Below, piece by piece: positions 41,901 through 51,036 of a DNA stretch of 64,000 nt. The notes beneath the pieces are model-generated. The model was not told the DNA's origin, made no database searches, and worked only from the letters and a program-made list of their open reading frames with translations. The stretch covers positions 5,304,583 to 5,368,582 of the forward strand of contig NW_020653855.1 in assembly GCF_003589595.1 (NCBI RefSeq), in the 5' to 3' direction. The stretch is from Hyposmocoma kahamanoa. Its lineage: Eukaryota > Arthropoda > Insecta > Lepidoptera > Cosmopterigidae. Both the position numbers and the translations under genes were made by a program. Within the stretch, counting starts at the first letter, position 1, and each line of letters begins with the position of its first letter.

Positions 41901-43389
41901 AGGGGTTTGTTCGCTTGTTAGTAGGTTTAGCAAACCCGTTTTACCCGTTTTGTTCAAGCAAAAGAATAAGACTGTGTAATTGGCGTCAGACTTTCTGAAA
42001 CATATACTTTAAGGCAATTCAATTACGACACAAATATAAATATTTTGTTTTAATCAGGCTCAAGTTGTTTATTAAAAAATTTAATAAAAGGAGAGCACAA
42101 TTAAAAAGTCCTGTTCAAATGAATAAATCATTAGATCATTTGACTCTATGAGTATTCTAGAACTCTACTCAATGCTCAAGTCAGGACTTTAGTGTGATTC
42201 AAAGCACTAGAAATCATACTCAAGTCCTTGCCATTAGGGTAGTATTTCCAGTGCTTGAAATCATACTTCAAGTCCTGACTTGAGCATTGAGTAGAGTTTT
42301 AGAATATGACGCTCAGTCCTTTACATACTGAAACAGTTCCTATTTAAATTTTTATTGAATTGTATTCAATTATTTTTATGTGAAATGACTCCACAAGTTT
42401 GTTATAATTATTAATACAAAGATCGAACACTCAAAAAAAAAATTCCTTTGATCCGGCCGGATTTGAATCGACATCTTCTAGTACACCGTGCCAGACGCTA
42501 TACCAACTAAGCCACGCAATGAACCAGCGGACCTCATGAATTTTTCTATGTGCAGCTACCAGCCCCGGCTAGAGATGTCACTATACATTGTCCTTCAATT
42601 TTTATTGAATTGATATTCAATTATTTTTATGTGAAATCGCTCCACTAGTTTGTTATAATTATTAATACAAAGATTGAACACTCAGAAAACGGTTAAAAAG
42701 CTGTTGAAAAACCAAATACAAAGATATGAAGCAAGGACATAGGAAATTTTGTGAGGTCCGCTGGTTCGTTCCGTAGTTTAGTTGGTATAGCATCTGGCAC
42801 GGTATGCTAGAAGACGTCAGTTCGAGTCAGTTCCAATTTGTTCACAAATTCCAGACCTCAGCAGGAACAACAGAACTAACAAAATAAAGGAACTAAAAAA
42901 CAGAATGAGTTCAATTTGACGATTGAAACGAAATTTTTATTTCTTGATGACTTCAAATTGAATCAAGTCTGGTTGGATTATAATCAAGATAAGCCAACAG
43001 TTCTGCAACATCAAAATATTAATGTAGTATATACGCCTGCAACCTTGCCGAGACCTCAGGACAATACATAGGTGTGCAAATATCTTTTGTTTTAGTATAA
43101 TGAAGTAGGTATTGGAAAAAACACGTGGCAACTCAATTATGTAGCGTTATCACTCTGTGACCGTCCGATTAGTCGCGCGATATGTAGTTGGAGCTGCTTC
43201 ATGATCTCGAGGTCTCGCATTTCATACGAACCATGTATTCAGTCAACTAATGGGTTAAAACTTACCTAGCATGGCTCTTCGTTTCTCGGCATACACCTGC
43301 TCGTATATAAAGACTCCTGCAGCTCCAACGAGCCCCACAAACGCCGCGCCAGCCATCAATCGAGGAGTTAGAAAATTATTTATATTCAT
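32824..43389 (-). CDS. RMDN3/PTPIP51-like membrane anchor protein, 5 exons, 180 aa, no TPR domain
   Basis: Exons on the minus strand: 43266-43389, 36746-36827, 36364-36503, 35007-35119, 32824-32907. All are GT-AG with consistent phases, giving 180 codons plus TAG. ATG (43387-43389) leads into a membrane helix, LMAGAAFVGLVGAAGVFIY (11-29), then a coiled coil (EVQRLDLQMATMRQELETL), a basic stretch (LRRIKQKNLKKRQKK, 71-85), SDSEYFTDYQS (103-113), EEFYDVHTDEDDD (124-136) and an SPK-SSPK-SSPK tail. Order and motifs resemble human RMDN3/PTPIP51, an outer-mitochondrial-membrane tether that binds the ER protein VAP through an FFAT motif. The TPR domain of that family is not found before the stop, so this is a short isoform, a truncated paralogue or another small FFAT protein. 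Localisation is inferred. It is divergent to the eggless candidate. Confidence 0.6.
33040..33115 (+). mobile_element. Degraded PLE-A fragment
   Basis: GGAAATGATCTTTCCGGATC, CCTGTAAAGGGCCCGAAAC and GGTTTGTTTGAAAAAACAAA survive, with large deletions. Confidence 0.65.
33300..33840 (-). mobile_element. LINE 3' end and C-terminal RT remnant, minus
   Basis: Parallels 38105-38560: TCATTTATTCCATAGGT-type start, TTAAAGGCTATGGAATAAA, GTAAAAACGTATACAGTTCC, GGTACCATGAGTTTGGACT. Minus-strand words TKVN-x-SFMGNC recall CR1/Jockey tails. It contains a 29-bp-arm hairpin at 33375-33436. Confidence 0.7.
33877..34305 (-). repeat. R3 repeat, minus, with a roughly 115-bp insertion
   Basis: TTTTTTAACCGACTTCAAAA to GTTTTTTTAGTAGTCTGTAC. 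The consensus AAGGGTGGC...AACTAGGGGATGAAT is split by about 34051-34165. TGGC at both edges may be the target duplication. Confidence 0.65.
34323..34570 (-). pseudogene. LINE RT thumb-region fragment, minus
   Basis: The minus strand reads SSAAYAVRRIRELTDVSARP, VYYSYFHSIMSYGILMWGK and IFVLQKRAIRSVYHLGSRVS. It is closely similar to the corresponding part of the intact LINE ORF at 39141-41957 (YFAYFHSIMSYGIILWG, FVLQKRAIRIL). Confidence 0.75.
35007..35119 (-). CDS. PTPIP51-like exon 4 (conventional FFAT-like motif)
   Basis: Encodes GTDGEMDSEEFYDVHTDEDD and continues to HVGILDLDD. EFYDVHT preceded by acidic residues fits the FFAT pattern E-F-[FY]-D-A-x-E with V and T at positions 5 and 7. Confidence 0.7.
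35170..35329. repeat. Foldback: 60-bp arms, 40-bp loop
   Basis: ATGTCGAAATTGACAAGTTT...TTGAATTCACTGAAATGA is matched in inverse by 35270-35329 at 57 of 60 positions. It lies in the intron 51 bp upstream of the exon 4 acceptor of the PTPIP51-like gene. Confidence 0.9.
35630..35905 (+). repeat. R2 repeat, plus, nearly complete
   Basis: AGCAGTAGAGCTCAATGTGA to ACGATTTGTTCATAAAAAAA, including TTTGTGATTTATGTCTCTGG and GGACAGGTATGTCGC. Confidence 0.75.
35906..36363 (-). other. PTPIP51-like intron 3 (right part), nothing recognised
   Basis: AT-rich intron DNA. Confidence 0.5.
36364..36503 (-). CDS. PTPIP51-like exon 3 (basic stretch and phospho-FFAT-like motif)
   Basis: HLRRIKQKNLKKRQKKPNPG leads to QSYASDSEYFTDYQSVL. 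EYFTDYQ parallels human PTPIP51 VYFTASS, whose Thr is the phospho-FFAT position. Acceptor TTTCAG, donor GTGAGT. Confidence 0.7.
36746..36827 (-). CDS. PTPIP51-like exon 2 (coiled coil)
   Basis: VREVQRLDLQMATMRQELET then LRELQKE. A heptad-compatible helix in the same relative position as REVEELRSSL of human PTPIP51. Confidence 0.7.
36828..37680 (-). other. PTPIP51-like intron 1, unassigned part
   Basis: AT-rich intron. The open frame at 37329-37517 (minus) has no family resemblance that I can name. Confidence 0.45.
37683..38110. repeat. Direct duplication, about 140 bp, flanking an RT scrap
   Basis: GCTAGATCATGTTTATATCT at 37683 and GCTAGATATGTTTACATCTT at 37968 start two similar blocks, both running to ACACTATGTTT. 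Between them GGACTTCAGGGATCTGTCCT (plus strand, ..GGLQGSVLSTT) recalls the PQGSVLSP motif of LINE RT. Confidence 0.65.
38105..38640 (-). mobile_element. LINE 3' end and RT C-terminal remnant, minus
   Basis: The minus strand reads SKLMVPRFCLTKVNYCFMGN and CIRFYNKVP, then a 3' UTR with GAGCAGTAGCTCAAAAGTAG, ending near TTTATTCCATAGG. A sister copy is at 33300-33840. Confidence 0.75.
38640..38850 (+). pseudogene. LINE RT fragment, plus (catalytic YADD lost)
   Basis: STLFLLHIYNLLLMLGILGY followed by AATSIV stands where many LINE RTs read LLHINDLL...GYADDSTV. SDVHAYSEEIRHKREAIV continues the similarity. The active-site DD is replaced. Confidence 0.6.
38925..41990 (-). mobile_element. CR1/Jockey-group LINE, nearly full ORF2, minus
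   Basis: Comprises ORF 39141-41957, a roughly 200-bp 3' UTR and a terminal AATCTAATCTAATCTAATG microsatellite near 38935. It lies in intron 1 of the PTPIP51-like gene, in the same orientation. The 5' end is cut within the endonuclease domain, and ORF1 is not seen. Target duplications could not be fixed. Confidence 0.85.
39141..41957 (-). CDS. LINE ORF2: endonuclease-reverse transcriptase, 938 aa
   Basis: An uninterrupted frame of 938 codons. The apurinic-endonuclease-like (EEP) domain occupies about residues 1-205: DVLACSETW, LVGDLNVDYL and IGDHDAQ contain the catalytic E, D-N and D-H. The reverse transcriptase follows: KAFDVISHELLLEKL, GIPQGSSLGNTLF, VVLFADDTTVIV with the catalytic FADD, and KFLGFVLDDNL. 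The C-terminal thumb region includes YFHSIMSYGIILWG and VFVLQKRAIRIL. Start residues MNKTGKTGLLNLL probably replace a missing N-terminus of about 25-30 residues with the first catalytic Asn. The family makes target-primed retrotransposition enzymes. Lack of stops or frameshifts over 2.8 kb indicates a young insertion. The exact clade (CR1, Daphne, Jockey) is uncertain. Confidence 0.9.
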   Translation of the reverse strand: MNKTGKTGLLNLLTSEQTPDVLACSETWCRYNEIKHVRLSGYTLANSFCRETIQHGGVALYVRDSLMYKQRNDLQSLCIEYQCEFTVIEILKLKLIVIAAYRTGESDFKVSLRSLESLLSMVIDENKRFILVGDLNVDYLSTNPLRTKLDDLLSSYGSKNIVNFATRVCASCATSIDCGVVACSDDGVTATPIDTPIGDHDAQRYVLNTGTNESVSHNTHIERRIFQLDSIYLFYIDIENYDWNFIFDLTLDINEKFCKLIRILTYYINVHFPIKKILLKKNNVIPWMNSELLEHIQNFKNYNEMRRQYPSDKMLHQCVERYAELIKSTSVSARKAYNDKRLQECTNKSKEVWKIVNDEISTTSKMQNICLKDKNNYDIQINNVPECFNKHFLSVAANFSLNSDRNRAIDYLSTYVDSKQPPTYTLPTITKDTIDKCLKQLLSRAPATQDIYDISVNILLSIWPVISTPLVHLVNESFCTGVYPDVLKSTRVCPVYKGKGERSKVDNYRPITIVPNISKIIESFLSSQIMSHLENNNLVANNQYAYRKLKSTTAAAQRVVDTIVTGLDGKCKVAGVLCDLSKAFDVISHELLLEKLYHYGIRQRTHDLLKSFLSGRVQTVEVATAGNKLRSTTGTVNLGIPQGSSLGNTLFLTFINDLPSHITDGLVVLFADDTTVIVFAPTYDELNTKINKVYTGLMNWFTSNGLILNAAKSSLILFSGKSVPRPACLNSPMPINDHSKFLGFVLDDNLTWKQHINAMCGRLSGAAYALKKLRPVVTDSILRQTYFAYFHSIMSYGIILWGDSTDSGRVFVLQKRAIRILAGVSRRISCRDLFVKCRIMTMSSLYLYETITFVRKNLHTFKRCGSGYNTRSTGRLQIVPRRLALAEKNPRVIGPTYYEHLPADLKNESNDETFDRRLKNLLLDNAYYSVGEYRNVIL
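42154..42304. repeat. Foldback, roughly 33-bp arms
   Basis: AGAACTCTACTCAATGCTCA (42160s) and TTGAGCATTGAGTAGAGTTT (42280s) are near-perfect inverse arms. CATACTCAAGTCCTT/CATACTTCAAGTCCT repeat directly inside. Confidence 0.8.
42345..42850. mobile_element. S3 composite SINE: two tRNA-like heads facing opposite ways
   Basis: The minus-strand head (42450-42530) has TAGTTGGTATAGCGTCTGGC and GATTCAAATCCGGCCGGAT. The plus-strand head (42765-42840) has TAGTTGGTATAGCATCTGGC and AGTTCGAGTC. Both are next to copies of GTGAAAT..CTCCAC(A/T)AGTTTGTTATAA. A similar arrangement is at 51560-51945. Confidence 0.65.
43266..43389 (-). CDS. PTPIP51-like exon 1 (start and membrane helix)
   Basis: MNINNFLTPRLMAGAAFVGL, then VGAAGVFIYEQVYAEKRRAML and donor GTAAGT. 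Gly/Ala-rich helix followed by basic residues, as in N-terminal mitochondrial or ER signal anchors. Confidence 0.7.
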
Positions 43390-44438
43390 CGTAACACAAC
43401 ACACGACTAGAAGATTTTAATGATTTATCACGATATTTAATTTATTTATTACCGATAAAATGATAGTGTATTATCTATCGTAGGCGAGTTAAAACGAACT
43501 TTGTTACATGAACACATGAAAATTACGAAAAAGACGTTTTTTGTGAGTTGATGAAAAATGTAAAGTAGTCGCCACAAGATGCGGTATGCATGTAACTGTA
43601 GAGCTAAGGATATTAGTATACTTCAGAATTGCTTAAAATTCGTAATGTAATGCTAACTTCCGCATTATTTACAGAAACTACAACGGAAATCGGTTACGTT
43701 GCCTGTCAAAATGTTTGTGTCATATTTATTACCATAAACACAGAATGTAATTGCAATCACAAAATTGCAGAGTAAAGTATGTTTCCTATGCGTAGATGTT
43801 TTATTATTGATACTCTCAAATTTGACCATACCAACTCTATTATCTGGTTATTTTATTGAGCTGTTTCTTGATTCAATGGCGGTGTAAATATGAGCACCGA
43901 ATATAGGATATGGGGCTCAAATACTGCATCACTACTGCATCATTAATTATTAACAAACTGTGTTGATTTAAAAACATGCTAAAACGATTGAATTGATTGA
44001 TGATTGTTATAATAAATATTTGTGCTACCATTTTAGAATAATTTCGATGTTTATTGTCATTGTCACTAATATTCTGATTTTGACTGATTTACTTAAATCC
44101 AAAGCCATGATTAAAAACAATTAATGTTAAAAAAAAAGTAAAAAAATACAGTGGTCGGCAGATTTCGATTGCATTTTTGCGTTTTGCTTAGTGCTAATTA
44201 CGTCTATTTAGATAATACCCTTGATTGTTATAGAAAATAAATGTTTATTTAGTTTACTTTTTCCGATTTTAAACACTGCTACATTATTGTATTACTACTC
44301 CACGCTACCTTTGTCTAACTATATTTTCTCACCGCTTATTTTGTTTTTTAATAAGTTGTCAGCAGTTATAATGCATAAGTTGCGTATTTATGCAACGAAG
44401 TTTTACGTATTATCAAGGTGTTAAATTGGAATTAAAAA
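43390..44438. promoter_or_regulatory. Divergent intergenic region, likely bidirectional promoter
   Basis: 1049 bp between the ATG codons of two genes transcribed apart. No recognisable transposable element, in contrast with the surroundings. No clear TATA box or named motif was identified. An in-frame TAA at 44433-44435 precedes the eggless ATG. Confidence 0.45.
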
Positions 44439-46359
44439 ATGGAGGAGAAGTCTGATAAAACAAGTTGTACAGAGACAGATAATATCATTGAAAAGGACAT
44501 CATAAGTCAAGAATGTGCAGAAACCTCTGAAATTGAGATACTAGCAGAAACTGACTGTATAATCACTGATAAATCATTTGCAATAACGAATGTCGACAAA
44601 AAAGAAATAAAAGAGGTACCTGAGAAAACATTTACACAAATTGATCACCAATGTGAAAACAATATTGAAACTACATTAACTGGTGCTGGAGACCTTCTAG
44701 AACCTAGTAGCAACCAAGAACTAGACAGTTTTGATATACAAAAGGCAGTTGACACACCAGTAAGTGCCAGTAGTGAAGAAGCCAATTATCAGGAAATTGA
44801 TAACAATGTCTCACAATCTATAGTGAAAGATATAGATAATTTAACTGAAAATAAACATGAAGAAAAATCAGAAACTACAGCAAATTCTATTGATGAAACT
44901 ACTGAGCGTCAAAGAAAATTATCAGACATGGAAATTGACTCCAAAACAGAACAAGAACTTTTATCAGAAGATACAAACCTCATTTCAGACGAACCAATTG
45001 AACATCAAACCAGCAAACTGCTTACAGATGTGACTGAAGCTATTGATGACAATGCATTGCTAGAAACACATGATGTTGGTCTTGAATCGGAAACTGCTGT
45101 TGAAGAAAAAGAAAATAGCTTTCATGGTGCAAATATTAAGGACTCTGAAAACCCTGAATTTTCTATTACTGATATTACACAAGTTAATAAAGTTCCCATA
45201 CCTGAACCTTGTTCTGATTCAAAAATAGTAGCTGAAAGTGTAATGTATGATACTGTTAAACTGGAAACAACCGATGCATCTAATGCTTCAATTGATTCTA
45301 CAAATGACAATATAAAGCTAGAAAATATATTATCAGACAATATTATAAATATTCCGAAAGATATTCACAGTGAAGCAGATACAAGTCTTAATACCGAAGC
45401 AAAAGACGCACCAATGGATATTGATATTGCTGATTCCTTAGAAAACATTAAAGAAGCTCCTGAAAACATCGATGAATCAACGGAACCAGATTCTAAAATC
45501 CCTGAAAAACCAGAAAATCTACAAACTGAACAAGGAATTGTTTCTGATGTCAACATGTCCCAAGATATATCAATGGACTTAGGAAGTAAAGAACATGGCT
45601 TGAAACATCCAAATATGATGATTGAAATACCAACTCAAGAATTGATTAATATTGACAGTATTATGGACAACACTAGTGACGTATCTGTCACGTCAGAGGA
45701 TAAAAACTGTGAAGATATTGCTAGTTTAGTTGATAATATTCAGAGTAAAAATAAGGAAAATTACATTGTAATTGAAAAATTTACAGACAATGTACCTCAA
45801 GCAAACAGCACGGAAACTGAAAGTGACGATTTGACAGGAATAGAAATATCAGAAGGTAATGTTACTTTTCAGGGATTTGAAGTTAAAGGAGGTATATATT
45901 CTGATGACAAAATTGATTCTGATGTACCAATTGAGATACCTAAAGAAACAGATACAACACAACCTGTAGATTCCTTATCTAAGGATGTAGAATCTTCTCC
46001 ATTGCTTAAAGTTGAGCACTGTTGTTCAGTTTCAGCCTCAGTTGAACCTTCTCTATCTATGCCTTCTTCTGAGATGGAGCCACTACAGGCACCCACAGAA
46101 AGCCTGCCATCTACCTCTCAAGTATCTTTTCTGTCAAATGAAGCCTCTGTATCGAAAGAACCCCCTGTATCCTATCAACCTTCAACATCAAACCACACCC
46201 ACATGTCAATGGCTCCTGATACATCAGATGAAATACCAGAAGTGTCAGATTCCCTTGGACTGCTGGCAGAGTCTTCCAGGGTGATGGAAGATGATGAAGA
46301 ACAGGAAACCTCAGACCATGATGATGTAGATTATGATGATGATTACGATCCTGATGATG
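44439..46359 (+). CDS. egg: eggless exon 1 (acidic, disordered)
   Basis: 640 codons in a single exon. Rich in D, E, S, T and N from MEEKSDKTSCTETDNIIEKD to a final DHDDVDYDDDYDPDD. No folded domain is seen. The start follows an in-frame TAA six bases upstream. Confidence 0.8.
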
Positions 46360-49300
46360 GTAAGTGCTGTTTAATTTTCGATAGAAAAGTGTAATCAGAT
46401 TGAAATACTCTTTACTGGAGAGTGGAAATTCAATCTCAACAACAGGCTAACTGTGTAACTTTAAAATTAGCCTGATATTCAGAATAGAAACTAAAATGTT
46501 CTTCTACACTCGTACGGTATGGTGTGACAGTGTGGTTTCTTCACCTGCAAAGTCACTAGAAATCATCCAAGAATCTTAGTATCCTGTTAGATTTGTTGTA
46601 AATGTTAGGGAGCGATTTTGGCACTCCAAGGGGTTTCGCCTTGCAGTTGTATGCTAGAGTGTATATAACACGGTTTACTCCTCCAAACAATGCAGAACGT
46701 TCAGAAGGGTGTCCATACCTTAAATAAAAAAATACTAATTATATGGACCATGGCCTGTTGAATTGGCCATAGAATGGATTAGACCGCAGGTCTTTTGCCT
46801 ATTCAGTTGAAGAAGTTTTCGAGAAGGACAAGCGCAGAGTATGGGAATTGCTTCTTTACCATATTTGAAAAAGTGGCATTGGTGTTTAGAAATTTAAACA
46901 TATTTGACCTTCCAGTCTAGACATCAGGCTGATTTTGACTTCAGATATACAGGGTTATTTTTTCTTTTTATTTGTAAAATACTAAAACCTCGCAGGACTA
47001 TATTACTTACATAGTAAACAACAGCTTTTGTTCTGTGACTTTTTACAAAACATAATACGGTTGCCAAAAATAAACTTTTAAGTTTTTGTTGTACTATGAC
47101 ACTTTAGATCTCCTCCCTGAAGGTCCCCATCCCTGCTTCTGCGTTTTGCATCCAACCGGCAGAGAGTTATGAGCGGTCTATTTAAGTTTTAATTTTTGTA
47201 TGTAAGTAAAATCTGATGGATTATTTAGTCATTGAACAAAAGTTGCTGTTTATAAAGATAATGGCTAATAATATTGTCGGGGAGCTTGTTTTAGGTTTTA
47301 ATGACTACTTTAATATTCAATTTCCGTTTTAATTAAGTTTAAATTTTAAAGTCATGCTCCCCTGAAAAATCTGCGAAATGTCGCTTTCTTCAAAACACTT
47401 ACGATATGATCTTCCGAAGTTGTGTTAGTACATTACAAAAAACCCTGTTTAGTATACATTATTTACTAAGCATTTTCAAGTGTACCATTCCGCTCTTCCA
47501 TCACGTATATTAAGTAACTGCAATTTATTATCAACTTGATTAACTTTTCTGTCATTAGAGAGCAGTAACCAGATGATAGTAGACAATTCTGAAGACTCAA
47601 ACGCTCAGCATTTAGAAACAGAACTACCATTAAAGATGACCCACCAGATCATTGAAAAGCAGTCTGATGATGCGCAATATATATTGGAAGCTCAGATTGG
47701 GGATGGGGCTTGTGATATTGGTGAGTGATATTGTAACTTTTAAATGTATGGTTCAGTATACAAATCTAAACAGAAATTGCAGAATAAATATCAATTTTAT
47801 ATTTATATCCTGTCCACTCCCTAGATTGCAATGATACTATTTTTAAAAGCAACTTAAGGAAGTCGACAAATTTAGAAGTAATGCAGAATCGGCTTGAGCC
47901 AGTCGCAAAAAGCTTTATGGCATAAGAGCGAATAATGGGTTCGCGTTTTTTCGCTTTTATTTTATTACGTAGGTTTTTTGTCTATACCTCCAATGAACAC
48001 TACGTCAACTTAATTATTGAACTTGTTCTGTTTTTATTTGGTTTTTTTTTTCCACAATTCTTTTTTTACAATTTTGTTTTTTGTTTCACAAAATTCGGGA
48101 AGCATAATATTACTTAATAAATATGGCTGTTTACAAAATAAAATAAAATGACAAAAAAATAATAATAACAATAATAATAACGCTTACACTCAACATAGCC
48201 CCGCACTAGGGAAACCCTGTATCGCGGGTGCCATAGACACACAGGTAGACAACCACAAACTGCACCCAAACTCACGAGAGAAAGCTTCAGCGGCAGCGCC
48301 ATAGTCGCGTCACGTTTCACTTTTGCAGACTAGAATTGTATGAAAATTAATAGTGTATACGGCGCTGTAGCGCATCTATAAGCTTCTAATTTGAAAACGC
48401 GCTAAATCTATGATTGCAGTGTAGAAATAGGTAAAACGGTGCTATTTATATAATAAATATGTTTATGCAGATAAATGACTGTATGGAGTCCTATTATTTG
48501 TAGATTTCTAGGTCTCTGAGTACCCTTAGGAGTAATTGGACGTAGTTAAGCAAAAAGGATCCAATCCACAATATTATCAAAAAGTCTAACCTCTTAGAGC
48601 AGTAAAAAATCAAAACACATAAACATAAATAAATATCTCTGGAGTTACATGACGTTATAAGTTTTGAAAATAAAACAAGAATGAGAAACATTTTTGAACT
48701 TCAAACAGTCATATCTTGAAAGTGACTGAATGTGCATTGGATCCTTTTTGTTTAACTACGTCCAATTAGACTTGTTCATGGGGTTCGATTTATGTATTAT
48801 GTACATTTATTTAAGTATATTACTTTATGTATTATGTACATTTATCCTCCACAGAAATAAAGGAGTTAGTTGAAATAGCTCAATCAGTGGATAAAGGAGA
48901 CAATGAAGGCAATGAAGTTCCAGATTTCAATTTCGACATTAGCAGTGTTGTGAGTGAGGTGCAAGATGGAAAGGATTCGGCAACGACTAACCAATCGGGC
49001 GTTGACGTAAGAAAGCTATCATAACAAAGTTATCACAACTCGAGTAACTCATAGTCATGCAGAGAGAGCTGATTTGAAATTTAAATTTACAGTCTGTTGT
49101 TAATTACTTAAAGGACAACCCCTTACTCGTTCTTCTCAGTATAAACAGCCCTATTGGGGCGTTTACACTAGGTGTAAACACTGAGTCGTTTGACGACTGT
49201 CGTTCGCTGCCTAAGTCGACCTAGTCGATTAGTAATCAATGTCGCAAGCGACTGTCGACCAAACAAGTGTCAACGTGTCAGCGGCCGCGTTCCACCGCGT

Positions 49301-51000
49301 TCCAGCTTGTTGAACGCGTCGAACGATTTCTGTCGAGAATTGCCGAAGAGGTGGCAGTCGACTCGATGTAAACTACAAGTCGAATGCGCTTCCTTCGGAA
49401 AACCGAAAGTAGTCTTGTCGAAAGCGGCAGTCAATCCGGTGTAAATACGCTACATGAACGAGCAGTAACGTTTAATCATTTTGACATTCAAATATAGCTA
49501 GCTTGATTATGAAATACTGATATTTTAAATTGTAATCCTTGGTGGATATTTTCAGATAACCGAAAACGAGCCGTCAAAGGACGTCGCCGTGGAGACTCCA
49601 GAGATAACACACGTGACAACTGTCGCTGAAAGTATAGAGGTAAGTTACGAGTTGAAACCCCTTAACGGATAAGCTCAGTGGGCCCATAAACTGTGGCAAA
49701 TAATACGAACTAGCAGTGTTAACGCGAATAAAATATAGAAGTAGAAATATTAATAATAAAATATAAAAGTAGAAAGTACAGTTTGATAGAGAGGACAGAC
49801 GGGAGAGAGTTATTTTTTACGCTTGACACTAAAGTCATCGTGGTTTGAAACAGGAGTATTTTTGCGCTCGAACAGAATAAGGGCCAAAGAACACTTTAGT
49901 ACTCCTGTTAGGGGTTGTAAGTGTCACTGTGGCCAGCCTGTTTCTCTTCTCCTTTCCCTATATTGTTTCTTGCCTATAATAAACGCTATGTAATACGCCG
50001 CGGAAATAAAAGATTTTATTTTAAAGTTTGTATATTTTTGGAGGCTTCTCAGATGGTTGAGTAGTGAAAGTCGAGTTAGGAGCAGGAAACATAATATTGT
50101 TTATTGTAAAATCCTTACAGTAGTATAAGTTAGTAACTTGTTACTTAAGTGATGCCGGGTGTACGTCGCCTCAGTGGCGTCGCCCTCGCGGAGATACGAT
50201 GCACTGCTGAAAAAAAATTTACTCAGTGTTTGCCAGCGCGCCGAGTGCTGCGGATGTACATATATTGATGCAGCTACATATTCATAGTAGCCGTCAAGCT
50301 CCTTGTGAAAGAGTTCGTCCAGGGAAGTACTGCCTATATTACCTATTTCTGCCGGCAAGCAGTAGTGAGCATTACTGCGTTCCGGTTTCGAAGGGTACAT
50401 TTTAAACTGCACAAGTATCTAAAGTCACGATATAATGAGAACGCGCGCTAAGTTAACTTATATCTCAGGGTGTCGGGCGCAATGCCAGTGCCCCTCAGAT
50501 CTTTGTGATTTGAAGCTCTGAACAGTACTGCAATTGTTATGGACAAGCATGTCGGTTACCATCAGGCGTACAACTTGTTCGTCCCATCACTTAGTTATTA
50601 TGAAAGAAAAAAATCCAAATTCTTACATTTCAGGACAACCAGGAACAACCAGCCAAATCAACAGAGGAAAATGATACCGAAACAGAAAAAATATCGGACA
50701 TATCTGCCAACGAGGATAGTGTGCCACCGACCAAGAACCTTATACTTAGGGCCTTATTGAATGAAGGTAAATCGTTATTTAATTTAAAATGTTCTTTATT
50801 ACAATAAACACATAAGTAACTGTCTCTCAGTCTCTTTTTAATTAAATTTAAGAGAGAAAATTTAATTTAATTTTATTGTTGAGGGTACAAACAGTTTGTA
50901 TCATAATATAATAGAAAGTACATTAAAACGTTACAAGCAAAACAGCCACAAACACACACACGCACGCACGCACGCACGCACGCTCACACACACGCACACA

Positions 51001-51036
<36 letters not shown>

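Larger units (their letters stand above)
47721..48854 (+). other. eggless intron 2
   Basis: Holds an S1 SINE (minus, 48161), a partial relative of the 12290 MITE (48299-48410) and a 33-bp-TIR element (48533). The remainder, including the T-rich stretch at 48030-48090, is unassigned. Confidence 0.5.

Noticed and set aside
42421..42840. tRNA genes
   Set aside because: The A/B-box sequences lack a proper acceptor stem and anticodon loop and recur as a dispersed family, so they are SINE heads.
45122..46284. Several 60-90-codon frames on both strands
   Set aside because: Shadows of the long eggless exon 1.
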